A DNA stretch of 64,000 nucleotides from positions 31,085 to 95,084 of the forward strand of contig JBGUXY010000027.1 in the NCBI GenBank assembly GCA_045118335.1, in the 5' to 3' direction. This DNA is from W1P20-047 sp045118335 (GTDB lineage Bacteria > Actinomycetota > Coriobacteriia > Coriobacteriales > Eggerthellaceae). The notes under the pieces were generated by a model. It saw only the letters and a program-made list of their open reading frames with translations, was not told the origin of the DNA and made no database searches. Positions 41,851 to 51,183 of the stretch are shown in pieces. The position numbers were made by a program, and so were the translations under genes. Position 1 is the stretch's first letter; each line of letters begins with the position of its first letter.

Positions 41851-43221
41851 ATGAGGGAAACATTCACTGCCAAACAGATTGCAGAGTTCTTGGTGCCATC
41901 TGTCATCGGCATTATCTTGTTCATGATCCCGGTGCATGTGAACGGCACCTGGACCATCATCGTGAAAATAATCGCTGATGCCATCGGAGGTGCGTTATCG
42001 GGGTTGCTGCCATTGCTGTGCCTGATAATCGTCACCGTGTCTGCCGTCCTTGGCGTTTGGTCGTTGAAGAAGCCTTCGTTTCTGACCACCTACCCCATCT
42101 TGGACGACTCGTTTACCTGCACGCCCATCTGGGCCACCATCCGCGTCATCGGCGCCATCTTCTTGTGGCTCGTCTTCTTCGGCGTACATGCAGGGGATGA
42201 ATACTCCGACTTCCTGCACATGATCACAAGCGCCGACACCGGCGGATTCGTGCTTTCCGACCTGCTCACCGTGCTGGTGATCATCTTCTTCATCGCCGGC
42301 TTCTTGCTGCCGTTGCTGCTCGACTTCGGCCTGCTCGAATTCATCGGCGCGCTGCTAACCAAGTTCATGCGACCGTTGTTCGGCATCCCCGGCCGTGCGG
42401 CCGTCGACTGCATCACCTCCTGGGTCGGCGACGGCACGCTGGGCGTCATGCTCACCTGCAACCAGTACGAGAGCGGCTATTATTCCGAACGAGAAGCATG
42501 CATCGTGTCCACGACGTTTTCTGCCGTGTCCATCACGTTTTCCATCGTCGTACTCGCCCAGGTGGGCCTGATGGAGTACTTCGGCCCATACTACCTGACC
42601 ATCTGTCTGGTCGGCATCTGCTGCGCGCTCATCTTGCCCCGCATTCCCCCTCTGCGCCTGCACAAGGACGTCTACATGGTCGAAGGCAAGGCCATGGCCG
42701 AAGACCTGCCCGAAGGCTTCGATAACTCCCGCCAGTATGGCCTGCACTTGGCCGTCAAGCGCGTTCAGGAGCATCGCGGTGCCGTCCAGTTCTTCGAAAA
42801 CGGCCTGAAAAACGCTTGTGGCATGTGGTTTGGCGTCATGCCCGTCGTCATGTGCATCGGCACGCTGGCACTGCTGCTTTCCACCTACACACCCATCTTC
42901 GAGTGGCTGGGCATGCCGTTTTTGCCGCTGCTGCAACTGCTGCAGGTTCCGGAAGCCGCGCTGGTATCCAAGACCATGATCGTCGGCTTTACCGACATGT
43001 TCACACCTTCGGTCATCGGCGCCGCTACGGTGGACAACCCGATGTCGCTGTTCATCATCGCCACCATCTCGGTTACGCAGGTCATCTACCTGTCCGAGGT
43101 CGGCGGCCTGATTCTGGGTTCGAAGATTCCGATCAACCTGCTCGAACTCTTCATCATCTTCCTGGAGCGCACCATCGTGAGCCTGATCATCGTCTGCCCC
43201 GTTGCGCACCTGATCTTCTAG
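41851..43221 (+). CDS. YjiH/nucleoside-recognition (Gate) domain membrane protein
   Basis: 456 residues; AAGGCGGGG precedes the ATG. About ten hydrophobic segments, two Gate-type repeats (FLLPLLLDFGLLEFIG and related later segment), charged motif RAAVDCITSWVGDGTLGVMLTCNQYESG, and a soluble loop of about 50 residues between the halves (RLHKDVYMVEGKAMAEDLPEG). YjiH proteins belong to the nucleoside-recognition fold but no substrate is established. It stands alone; the terminator at 43249 follows. Confidence 0.88.
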   Translation: MRETFTAKQIAEFLVPSVIGIILFMIPVHVNGTWTIIVKIIADAIGGALSGLLPLLCLIIVTVSAVLGVWSLKKPSFLTTYPILDDSFTCTPIWATIRVIGAIFLWLVFFGVHAGDEYSDFLHMITSADTGGFVLSDLLTVLVIIFFIAGFLLPLLLDFGLLEFIGALLTKFMRPLFGIPGRAAVDCITSWVGDGTLGVMLTCNQYESGYYSEREACIVSTTFSAVSITFSIVVLAQVGLMEYFGPYYLTICLVGICCALILPRIPPLRLHKDVYMVEGKAMAEDLPEGFDNSRQYGLHLAVKRVQEHRGAVQFFENGLKNACGMWFGVMPVVMCIGTLALLLSTYTPIFEWLGMPFLPLLQLLQVPEAALVSKTMIVGFTDMFTPSVIGAATVDNPMSLFIIATISVTQVIYLSEVGGLILGSKIPINLLELFIIFLERTIVSLIIVCPVAHLIF

Positions 43222-43248
43222 TTGCGCATCACAACAGAACCATTAAGG

Positions 43249-43276
43249 GAAGCGCCGCCCGATTGGGTGGCGCTTC
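43249..43276. terminator. 12-bp hairpin between convergent genes
   Basis: GAAGCGCCGCCC (43249-43260) pairs with GGGTGGCGCTTC (43265-43276), one G-T pair, loop GATT. It can end both the YjiH transcript and the leftward LRR transcript. Confidence 0.7.
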
Positions 43277-43309
43277 TGCGTGGAGCATGTAAACGAATCG
43301 GCTGGCTTG

Positions 43310-45283
43310 CTATAGGGTGAAGCGGGACTTCACGGGGGTAGCGTCACGGGTGGACCCGTGGCGGCGTTCCATGAGCAGCATCACGCAGTCGGTGCGGTTG
43401 GCGCGACGCAGCAGCTCGATCTGGGTGTCGAACGTATCGTCGTCGATGAAGCCAACGTCGACCAGGCGGGCGATGTGAGCGGCGTCTCCCTCGCGGGCTA
43501 TGAACTCCATCGCAGACTGCGCTTCCCTGCGAAGCTGGGCGACTAGGTTGTCGCGGGCTGTCTTGGAAAGCTCCACAGGTGCAACTAGGCGGTGCACCAA
43601 GGCTCCGATGCGCTGCGGCAGATTGGCACCCTCGCAGAGGAGCTTGTCGTATCGGGCGAAATCGAACGGAACGCGCGCGAGGGCATCGTCGTCAGACAGC
43701 GATGCGATTTCCTCGTCGGAGCGCTCGATGAAACAGTTCAGCAGCTGGTTCGCAGAAACGTGCACCACAGCACCCACGTGCTCGAGACGTACGACGCTGT
43801 ACTCGAAACACCCTTCGCCGATGCTCATCACGCTTGCGGGAATAGACGTAATGCCCTCGAGTTCGCGGGAGCAGAAGGAATGCGCACCAATACGGCGAAG
43901 GCTTTGGGGCAGCGAAACCCTTCGCGTCCCCTTGCAGGCATTGTCGTGGCCCACTTCCAGCAAACCCTCGGGCAAAACGAGCGTCTCGGGAGCAGTGACG
44001 AGCGCACGCGGGGCGACACGCACGAGCGGACGGCCCGCCACCTCGCGCGCAACATCGAGCGCCGATGCCGACGGCCCTGCATGCGCCACCTGCTTGGCAA
44101 GCGCTGCTGCCCCCTGCGGTGCATGCGTCTTCGCACTTGCCGCCGCTGCTCGGGCAAATGTTTGAGACGGGCTTAAGGGTGCGGGCGGTCCTGCAACCAG
44201 CAACGCGCCGCGATCGTCGAAGTCGTACCAGCATTCGTCCTTTTCCACGACACTGGGGCTTGCCAGGCGAACGTCTCGACGCTGCAGCGCATCGAAGATG
44301 GGGGCTTCCTGCGGGCAGAGCCACAGCGAATTGTCCCACTGCCTCGAATCCACGCGCTCGAGTTCCAAAGCGCATTCGACCACTTCCGGTATGGCACCCC
44401 ACTTGGCGATGGCGTCGGCACCCACGCGCCTCACACCAGCGGGTATTGCCACGCGCCTGTTGTACGGCGGAGCAAAAAACAGCAAGTGGGAGCCGTCTTT
44501 CGAAAGGATGCTGCCCGCGTGGGAGCGCCACTTGGAATTATCCGGCGATATCACGTACGTGCGCTTCTCGATGGCGGGCTTAAGCGCCCAGCGCTCGAGC
44601 GCCTGCGCACCCAGGGCATGGCAGCCAGCGCCGATGAAAACGGCCTCGGCGGCCAAGTTCGAAAACGCCTTCGCATCGATGGAGCGTATCCCATCTGGCA
44701 CCACGAGCAACCGAACGCCAATACCGCGCACGTTGAAGCGCGAGAACGCATCGGCGCCGATGCGCGTCACGGGAATTCCCGCCACTTCGGACGGAAGCAC
44801 CACCACAAGCCCTTCGTCTACACCGCTCTGCTTGGCGTATTCGCGCAGGTCGACCTTGGAAAGCACGAACCCATCCGCACCATCCTTCACCCCGAAGACA
44901 CGTGCGTAATCAACGTTTTCCGGCCCCACCACGTATGCTGCAGCTTCCTCTTCGGCTTTGCGCTGCGCCTCGGCCTGACGTCGGGCAGCTTCCAAGCCAA
45001 TCGCCACCATACGCTCGCGAAGCTCGTTCGACGCGCCCATGTGCAGGAAGCCCACCTTGAACAAGTCGCCGTCATGCGAACCTTCGACACCCATGGACCC
45101 GCTCGATTTCCACTCCTCGTAGGGAGTCAGCTGCGGCGCCCACATCTCACCTTCGATTGCATGTGCGGCTTGAACGGAACCAACTTCTTCCGCATGAGCA
45201 CACCATCCCTCATGCCCCCATGCGGCAATCAGCTCATCGATTGTCGCTTCCGCATTCGGGAAAATCGGCATTCGCTGGTTCAT
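43310..45283 (-). CDS. Leucine-rich-repeat protein, paralogue A
   Basis: 657 residues from the ATG at 45283 (AAAGGA upstream); the frame to 45304 would add seven residues. N-terminal block FPNAEATIDELIAAW and EGEMWAPQLTPYEEW are shared with the neighbour. Two LRR_5-like (BspA-type) regions follow: IPVTRIGADAFSRF at about 165-220 and LVRVAPRALVTAPETLVLPEG at about 435-525, with a charged middle. The C-terminal 60 residues (LVDVGFIDDDTFDTQIELLRRANRTD) look like ankyrin-like helices. There is no signal peptide, so it is cytoplasmic. Twin of 45311-47317; both oppose the VWA/MoxR pair. Confidence 0.82.
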   Translation of the reverse strand: MNQRMPIFPNAEATIDELIAAWGHEGWCAHAEEVGSVQAAHAIEGEMWAPQLTPYEEWKSSGSMGVEGSHDGDLFKVGFLHMGASNELRERMVAIGLEAARRQAEAQRKAEEEAAAYVVGPENVDYARVFGVKDGADGFVLSKVDLREYAKQSGVDEGLVVVLPSEVAGIPVTRIGADAFSRFNVRGIGVRLLVVPDGIRSIDAKAFSNLAAEAVFIGAGCHALGAQALERWALKPAIEKRTYVISPDNSKWRSHAGSILSKDGSHLLFFAPPYNRRVAIPAGVRRVGADAIAKWGAIPEVVECALELERVDSRQWDNSLWLCPQEAPIFDALQRRDVRLASPSVVEKDECWYDFDDRGALLVAGPPAPLSPSQTFARAAAASAKTHAPQGAAALAKQVAHAGPSASALDVAREVAGRPLVRVAPRALVTAPETLVLPEGLLEVGHDNACKGTRRVSLPQSLRRIGAHSFCSRELEGITSIPASVMSIGEGCFEYSVVRLEHVGAVVHVSANQLLNCFIERSDEEIASLSDDDALARVPFDFARYDKLLCEGANLPQRIGALVHRLVAPVELSKTARDNLVAQLRREAQSAMEFIAREGDAAHIARLVDVGFIDDDTFDTQIELLRRANRTDCVMLLMERRHGSTRDATPVKSRFTL

Positions 45284-45310
45284 GAGACTCAATCCTTTCA
45301 CCATGACGCC

Positions 45311-47317
45311 TTACAGGGCGAAACGCGATTTGACAGACGACGAATCGGATTCGCTGTCATGGCGCCGCTCCATGAGCAGCATCACGCAGTCGGTGCGGTT
45401 GGCGCGACGCAGTAGCTCGATCTGAGCGTCGAAGGTGTCGTCGTCGATGAAACCTACGTCGACCAGACGGGCGACCGATGCCGCATCGCCCTCACGGGCC
45501 ACGATCGCCATCGCATCGTCCGCCTCCTTTTTCAGCTGCATCACCAGGTTCTTGCACGCTTCCTGCGAAAGCCCCGCAGGTGTGGACAGCCGATGCACCA
45601 GCGCGGCGAGACGCTGCGGTAGACTGCCGCCCTCGCACAAAAGCCGATCATAGCGAGCGAAGTCGAAGGGCACGCGCGCGATGACATCCCCGTCCGGCAG
45701 CGCAGCCACCTCCTCTTCGCTGCGCTCGACGAAGCAGTTCAACAGCTGGTTCGCGGATATGTGCACCACCGTGCCCACCTGCTCGAACCGAACGACGCTG
45801 TATTCGAAGCAGCCCTCGCCGATGCTTTCCACGCTGGCCGGGATGGTCGTGACCCCTTCCAGCTCGCGCGAACAGAAGCTGTGCGCCTCGATGCGGCGCA
45901 AGCCGTTGGGAAGTAAAAGGCGACGCGTCCCCTTGCAGGCGTTGTCGCGACCCACCACGAGCACCCCCTCTGGCAAGACGAGCACCTTTGGAGCCGTCAC
46001 CAGCGCCCGCGGCGCGATACGCACGAGCCGCCTCCCATGCACCTCTTGCGGCAACGCGAGCACAGAATGATGCGAAGCGGAAGCACCCGCCATGGATGCC
46101 CCTCTGGCATCTTTTTGGGAATAGCCACCCTGCCCTGCTGCATCCCTGGCTGCGCCCGCTTGTCCCGTCGCTTTGGCAACGGAAGGCACATGATGGGCCG
46201 CAGCGCGGGCGAAGGACTGGGATGCCGTGGGAGGAGCAGGAGGCCCTGCCACCAAAACGGCTCCGTCGTCGTCAAAGTCGTACCAGCAGCCGTCGACCTC
46301 GACCGCATCGGGGCTCGCCAGGCGCACGTTGCGCTTCTGCAGGGTTTCGAACGCCGGTGCATCCTGCGGACACAGCCACAAGGCACTATCCCACTGCCGA
46401 AAGGCCACACGACCTAAATTGGCGCTGCACCGCACCACTTCAGGCACGGTATCCCACTTGGCAAGCGCATTGGCACCCACCCTGCGCACATCGTCGGGAA
46501 GCTGCTCTTGGACAGCGTATGGCGGGGCCAAAAACATCAAGTCAGCCCCGTTTTTGGAAAGGATGCAGCCCTCGCGCGACTGCCACCAGGGATTGTCTTC
46601 GGCAATCACATACCGTCGACTTTCGATGGAAGGCTTCAGGTCCCAGCGCTCGAGCGGCTGATCGCCCAGGTACCGGCATCCCTTCCCCACATAGATGACC
46701 TCCGCCGCCAGGCTCGAGAAAGCCCTTGCATCCACGGCAACCACGCTGTCGGGCACGACCAGCAGCCGCACGCCGATGCCACGCACGTTGAAGCGCGAAA
46801 ACGCGTCGACGGCGATGCGCGTCACGGGCACGCCGCCCACCTGGGAGGGCAGCACCACTACCAAATCGCAGCCGGGATTGCCGTGCTTGGCGAATTCGCG
46901 CAGGTCGACCTTGGCCAGAACCAAGCCGTCGACACCCTCCTTCACGCCAAAGACCCAGGAAAGCTCCACCGGCACCTGCGCGGCGGCATCTTCGACTGCC
47001 TGCTGTTTGGCCAGCTTCTCCTGCACCGCCTTCTTCTGACCTGCAGCGATACGCTCGCGCAGCTCGTCGGGCACGCCAGTGCGCAAACGCCACAGGTCGT
47101 GCGATTCCTCCTCCTGAACCGAACCGTCTTCCACGTGCCATTCCCACTCCACGTAAGGTGTCAGCTGCGGTGCCCACATCTCGCCGTCGATGGCCTGCCC
47201 AGCCTGCACCATGCCCACATCGGTGGAATCCGCCAGCCAGCCAGCGGAACCATGCCGCTCGATCAGTTCGCGGATAGGTGTTTCAGCGTCTTCGAAGATG
47301 GGCGGATAACAGTTCAT
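45311..47317 (-). CDS. Leucine-rich-repeat protein, paralogue B
   Basis: 668 residues from the ATG at 47317 with GAAGAGG upstream; the long frame to 47353 lacks a site. It aligns end to end with the gene at 43310-45283 (same N-terminal MWAPQLTPY, the same LRR units, FDFARYDRLLCEG, and the identical closing IELLRRANRTDCVMLLMERRH) but has an extra alanine/glycine-rich stretch around 410. The pair are clear tandem duplicates. Stop 28 bases upstream of paralogue A. Divergent start from the VWA gene at 47486, with 168 bases between. Confidence 0.82.
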   Translation of the reverse strand: MNCYPPIFEDAETPIRELIERHGSAGWLADSTDVGMVQAGQAIDGEMWAPQLTPYVEWEWHVEDGSVQEEESHDLWRLRTGVPDELRERIAAGQKKAVQEKLAKQQAVEDAAAQVPVELSWVFGVKEGVDGLVLAKVDLREFAKHGNPGCDLVVVLPSQVGGVPVTRIAVDAFSRFNVRGIGVRLLVVPDSVVAVDARAFSSLAAEVIYVGKGCRYLGDQPLERWDLKPSIESRRYVIAEDNPWWQSREGCILSKNGADLMFLAPPYAVQEQLPDDVRRVGANALAKWDTVPEVVRCSANLGRVAFRQWDSALWLCPQDAPAFETLQKRNVRLASPDAVEVDGCWYDFDDDGAVLVAGPPAPPTASQSFARAAAHHVPSVAKATGQAGAARDAAGQGGYSQKDARGASMAGASASHHSVLALPQEVHGRRLVRIAPRALVTAPKVLVLPEGVLVVGRDNACKGTRRLLLPNGLRRIEAHSFCSRELEGVTTIPASVESIGEGCFEYSVVRFEQVGTVVHISANQLLNCFVERSEEEVAALPDGDVIARVPFDFARYDRLLCEGGSLPQRLAALVHRLSTPAGLSQEACKNLVMQLKKEADDAMAIVAREGDAASVARLVDVGFIDDDTFDAQIELLRRANRTDCVMLLMERRHDSESDSSSVKSRFAL

Positions 47318-47485
47318 GGCAACCTCTTCAATGCATCGGCGCGCGACGGGCATGCGCCTTCGGGAATCTCATGCGGTTCGTTCACCTGCACAAAAAGAAT
47401 GGTACACTTCCCAAAGACATCGAATCAAGTACGGGTGCGCGCCACACGAAGGCTCGAGGCTGCCCACCGCAAATCAAGGAGACGG

Positions 47486-49015
47486 ATGGCACGCGACACG
47501 ATATCGCAGCTGGGAGCACAAGCCCTGGAGCTTTCGAAGAACGCCGTGGTGGTAAACCTCCGCTTCATGGCTAGTGCGGCTGCACGTCTAACCCCGCTGC
47601 CCGTCCCCGATGCCACCTTCGCCACCGACGGCACCTATCTGCGATACGATCCCGCATGGGCGGCGGGCATCTATGCCGAAGAGCCCGGCGCGCTGGCGCG
47701 AGATTACCTGCACGCCCTGCTGCACTGCGTGTTCCTGCATCCCTTCGTCGGAGAACAGGTGCATGCTGCATGCTGGGATACCGCCTGCGACATCGTGGTG
47801 GAGCACACTATTTCCGAGCTGAACCTTGCCACCACGCGCTGTTCGCGCGAGTCCCGCCAGGGAGCGCTGTGCGCACAGGTCGCCGCAGCCGTGAAGCATT
47901 TCACGGCCGAAGAGGTCTACCGGCACCTGCTAGCCCAGCATCTTTCTGACGAGGAGCTCGACACCCTGCGCGCGAACTTCTTGGCCGACGACCACGCACC
48001 GTGGCATGTGCGCTTCGTGACTGAAGAGGAAGACGAACGCGAACGCGAGGAAGGTGAGCGCGAAGAGCGCTCCGGCGGTCCCGGCAGCCAGGCAAGTGGA
48101 CCTGGCAAGGACGGCACCAAGATGGACATGCCACCCGAGGCCGAGCAAGTGGCCCGGGCCCACGACTCGCATCGCGGCATGCCCGAGGAAGACATCGTCC
48201 AAAAGGAAGCCCCGAAACGTTCCGCACGCGCCATAGCCCCCCGCTTCGCGAACACCGTAAACCTCGACCGCTCGCGCGAGCAATGGGAAGATGCGGCGCT
48301 GGAGCTTGGCGTGCAGCTCGATTCCTACGCCAAGTCATGGGGCACCGAAGGCGCGAACCTGACCATGAACATCAAGCAGGTCACGCGCCGGCGAACCGAC
48401 TACCGCGAGTTCTTGCGCAAGTTCGCCGTGATGGGCGAGCACCTGCTCATCAACGACGACGAGTTCGACTACGTCTACTACTGCCTGGGGCTGCAGCGAT
48501 ACGGAAACCTGCCGCTCATAGAGCCGCTCGAGTACACCGAAGCGCGCAAAATCCGCGATTTCGTGATAGCCATCGACACATCGGCATCTACGAAAGACGG
48601 CCTCGTGCGGCGCTTCCTCGAGCAGACGTATTCCATCCTCGCAAACGAGACGAGCTTTGCGGCGAAGATGAACGTGACCATCATCCAGTGCGATGCCGCT
48701 ATCGCCGACATAGCCACTATCAACACACGCGAGGACTTCGACCGCTACCTGGATAACCTGAAAGTGAAAGGCCTTGGAGGCACCGACTTCCGCCCCGTGT
48801 TCGAATACGTGGACAACGAGCTCGCCCGTGGTTCCTACACCAACCTGGGGGGCTTGATCTACTTCACCGACGGACAGGGCACCTACCCCTCACGCGCGCC
48901 CGACTACGACGTGGCGTTCGCCTTCGTGGACGACATCCCCACCGAGCCGCCCGTGCCCAGCTGGGCGATGAAGGTGCAGCTGGAAGAAACCGACTTCATC
49001 GAGGAAGACTACTAG
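47486..49015 (+). CDS. Metallopeptidase-like (DUF2201) plus VWA domain protein
   Basis: 509 residues; AAGGAG before the ATG. The first 130 residues resemble the DUF2201 N-terminal domain: LHALLHCVFLHPF has His76 and His80 in an HxxxH frame, but the glutamate of the canonical HExxH is Ala77. A charged, Glu/Arg-rich hinge (about 178-250) precedes the VWA domain with the metal site DTSAS at 364-368 and GLGGTDFRPVF and YFTDGQG later. The protein is followed by the MoxR gene 14 bases on, so they form a pair in which the ATPase probably remodels the VWA partner. Cytoplasmic; role unknown. Confidence 0.85.
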   Translation: MARDTISQLGAQALELSKNAVVVNLRFMASAAARLTPLPVPDATFATDGTYLRYDPAWAAGIYAEEPGALARDYLHALLHCVFLHPFVGEQVHAACWDTACDIVVEHTISELNLATTRCSRESRQGALCAQVAAAVKHFTAEEVYRHLLAQHLSDEELDTLRANFLADDHAPWHVRFVTEEEDEREREEGEREERSGGPGSQASGPGKDGTKMDMPPEAEQVARAHDSHRGMPEEDIVQKEAPKRSARAIAPRFANTVNLDRSREQWEDAALELGVQLDSYAKSWGTEGANLTMNIKQVTRRRTDYREFLRKFAVMGEHLLINDDEFDYVYYCLGLQRYGNLPLIEPLEYTEARKIRDFVIAIDTSASTKDGLVRRFLEQTYSILANETSFAAKMNVTIIQCDAAIADIATINTREDFDRYLDNLKVKGLGGTDFRPVFEYVDNELARGSYTNLGGLIYFTDGQGTYPSRAPDYDVAFAFVDDIPTEPPVPSWAMKVQLEETDFIEEDY

Positions 49016-49029
49016 AAAGGTTTGCATCT

Positions 49030-50538
49030 ATGGATATTCGCCAGGCAAAAGACCAGATCAAATATGCTATGCAGGCCTATTTCGCCAAAGACGAGTTCGG
49101 CAACTACCGCCTGACGCCGCAACGGCAACGCCCGGTGTGCCTGATCGGGCCTCCCGGCATCGGCAAGACCGCCATCATGGAACAGATCGCCCACGAACTC
49201 GACGTGGCACTTGTAAGCTATTCGATGACACACCATACGAGGCAAAGCGCCCTGGGCCTGCCCTTCATCGACAAGAAAGTATTCGGCGGACGCGAATACG
49301 ACGTCTCGGAATACACCATGAGCGAAATCATCGCGAGCGTCTACGAGGCCATCGAGCTGACCGGGCGCACCGAGGGCATCCTGTTTTTGGACGAGATCAA
49401 CTGCGTTTCCGAAACGCTCACCCCTGCCATGCTGCAGTTTCTGCAGTACAAGACCTTCGGCCGCCACAAGGTACCCGACGGCTGGATCGTGGTCACCGCC
49501 GGCAACCCGCAGGAATACAACCGCACCGTGCACGACTTCGACATCGCCACCTGGGACCGCCTGAAGCGCATCGACGTGGAACCCGACTTCGACACCTGGC
49601 GCGACTTCGCCTTGGACAACGGCACTCATCCAGCCGTGATCACGTACCTGGACATCAAGCGCAGCCACTTCTACAGCGTGGAGACCACGGTGGACGGCAA
49701 GTCGTTCGTCACCGCTCGCGGCTGGGACGACCTAAGTTCGATGATCCGCCTGTACGAGGAAAAGGGGCTGCCCGTCGATGACATGCTCGTGTGCCAATAC
49801 GTGCAGAACCCCGAAATCTCCAAGCAGTTTTCGGTGTACTACGACTTGTTCACGAAGTACCGTTCCGACTACCAAATCGACCGCATCCTGGCGGGAGATG
49901 CAGGAGAGGAAATCGTCCAACGCGCGGCCGATGCACCCTTCGACGAGCGCGTCTCGCTCATGGGCCTGCTCACCGACGCGCTGGCGAACACGCTGCGCGA
50001 TGCGATGATGGAAGAACATGCCATCGAATATGCATTCGGAAAGCTGGGGGGCATCCGCGACGAGCTGGGTGCCGACGATGCCACCGATTGCGCAGCCGCT
50101 GTGCGCCGTGAACAGGCTGCTGTGGCCAAGCAGTTGGCAAGCGAGCGGGCAAACGGCCTGATCACCGATGCGAAGCGGCTCAACTACCAGCGCTTCATCG
50201 CCTTGGCATCCACGGCGTTCGAGCTGGCGGGCGGCGCACAGCTCCCCTTCGGCGTGATGAAAGAAGCGTTCGGCACGCAAGTCGATCGGCTCGATGTCCT
50301 GGTGAAGAAGGGCGCTGCTTCGCTTGACAACGCCTTTGCCTTCGCCGAAGAAGCCTTCGGAACCGGCCAGGAGATGCTGCTGCTGATAACGGCACTTTCG
50401 GCCAACCGCTACGGCATGGACTTCATCAACGCCCACGGCTGCGAGAAGTACTTCGAGCACAACCAGGACCTGCTGTTCTACGAACGCGGCAACGACCTGG
50501 TCGAGCGAATCAACCAAGTGCGAGTTGACGGGGAATAG
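49030..50538 (+). CDS. MoxR-type AAA+ ATPase
   Basis: 502 residues; AAAGG 8 bases before the ATG. Walker A is GPPGIGKT at 40-47, Walker B ILFLDEINC with DE at 121-122, and the sensor asparagine appears in VTAGNPQEYN. The region after the AAA+ core (about 290-500) is helical and less conserved, as in MoxR proteins. They act as chaperones that load or assemble VWA partners. The adjacent VWA gene and the divergent LRR twins make a four-gene set. The 36-bp inverted-repeat element starts 22 bases after the stop. Confidence 0.88.
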   Translation: MDIRQAKDQIKYAMQAYFAKDEFGNYRLTPQRQRPVCLIGPPGIGKTAIMEQIAHELDVALVSYSMTHHTRQSALGLPFIDKKVFGGREYDVSEYTMSEIIASVYEAIELTGRTEGILFLDEINCVSETLTPAMLQFLQYKTFGRHKVPDGWIVVTAGNPQEYNRTVHDFDIATWDRLKRIDVEPDFDTWRDFALDNGTHPAVITYLDIKRSHFYSVETTVDGKSFVTARGWDDLSSMIRLYEEKGLPVDDMLVCQYVQNPEISKQFSVYYDLFTKYRSDYQIDRILAGDAGEEIVQRAADAPFDERVSLMGLLTDALANTLRDAMMEEHAIEYAFGKLGGIRDELGADDATDCAAAVRREQAAVAKQLASERANGLITDAKRLNYQRFIALASTAFELAGGAQLPFGVMKEAFGTQVDRLDVLVKKGAASLDNAFAFAEEAFGTGQEMLLLITALSANRYGMDFINAHGCEKYFEHNQDLLFYERGNDLVERINQVRVDGE

Positions 50539-50560
50539 TGCCGCAGCTTTCCCCGCACTC

Positions 50561-50742
50561 GGGTTGGTCCGGGCGTGCCGACTGCCCCTGCGCGACGCCC
50601 CGCTCCGCTGCTCAGCGGGCTACGCCCGCTTCGTGCGCTGCGCTGCTTCATGCATTCAATTATTCGGGTTCCCAAGGAACCCGAATTGGAATATGGCGTT
50701 CAGAGGGTCGCACAGGGGCAGTCGGCACGCCCGGGCCAACCC
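50561..50742. repeat. 182-bp inverted-repeat element
   Basis: A 36-bp arm at 50561-50596 starting GGGTTGGTCCGGGCGTGCCG recurs inverted at 50707-50742 with 34 of 36 matches. The 110-base interior has a second hairpin, GGGTTCC and GGAACCC (near 50669-50685), within AT-richer sequence. No gene is apparent in it. A transcript of either strand would fold into a very long stem. Confidence 0.7.
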
Positions 50743-50776
50743 AGATTTCAGCATCCATGGCTTGCTGGCAAGATAG

Positions 50777-50800
50777 AAAAAGCCGCCCAAAGGCGGCTTT
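50777..50800 (-). terminator. Terminator of the ferredoxin gene
   Basis: AAAGCCGCC (50779-50787) pairs with GGCGGCTTT (50792-50800) around a four-base loop; on the minus strand it is followed by TTTTTC-like bases. It lies 24 bases after the ferredoxin stop. Confidence 0.75.
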
Positions 50801-50824
50801 CGGGTTGTGCGGTTTTCAGGCGAT

Positions 50825-50998
50825 TTATTCGACGGCGATGGCGCCCGAGGGGCACGTGTCTACGCAGACTTCGCAGTCGATGCACTCGTCTTCGTTCACC
50901 TGGGCGACACCATCGACCATCGAGATGGCTCCCACGGCACATTCGTCTTTGCAGGCCTCACAGCCGATGCATTCGTCAACATTCACTTTTGCGGGCAT
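50825..50998 (-). CDS. 2[4Fe-4S] ferredoxin
   Basis: 57 residues from the ATG at 50998 (GAGGAG upstream). Two clusters are bound by CIGCEACKDEC and CIDCEVCVDTC, each CX2CX2CX3C with the usual following proline only in the second (CPSGAI). The acidic short sequence is typical of clostridial-type electron carriers. Stand-alone gene with its own terminator; it may supply electrons to the dehydratase activase, radical SAM or other redox enzymes of this region. Confidence 0.95.
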   Translation of the reverse strand: MPAKVNVDECIGCEACKDECAVGAISMVDGVAQVNEDECIDCEVCVDTCPSGAIAVE

Positions 50999-51167
50999 AA
51001 CTGTCTCCTCTCTCATAAAGGCGGCAACGGAGGCCGCTGCACTTCCATTGTAGCGTAGTCTGAGGGCAAGTGGGCCCTACAAAGAAGAAGTGTTGATGCG
51101 CGTTTTGTGCATGCTTCGGCAAACGGTTATATCATCCCTCTCCCAGCGAATGGTTGCTCAAAGCAAC

Positions 51168-51173
51168 TATAAT
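51168..51173 (+). promoter_or_regulatory. -10 element close to the CPBP protease start
   Basis: TATAAT at 51168-51173; the start codon begins at 51184, ten bases later. No ribosome site is present between them. Confidence 0.5.
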
Positions 51174-51183
51174 GGTCGCCGAG

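Noticed and set aside
43592..44176. Rightward protein within the first LRR gene
   Set aside because: Antisense shadow of the LRR paralogue, with no ribosome site or conserved motif.
43310..50538. Phage-defence system
   Set aside because: No nuclease or known effector accompanies the MoxR/VWA/LRR genes. The set is kept as a finding but not labelled as defence.
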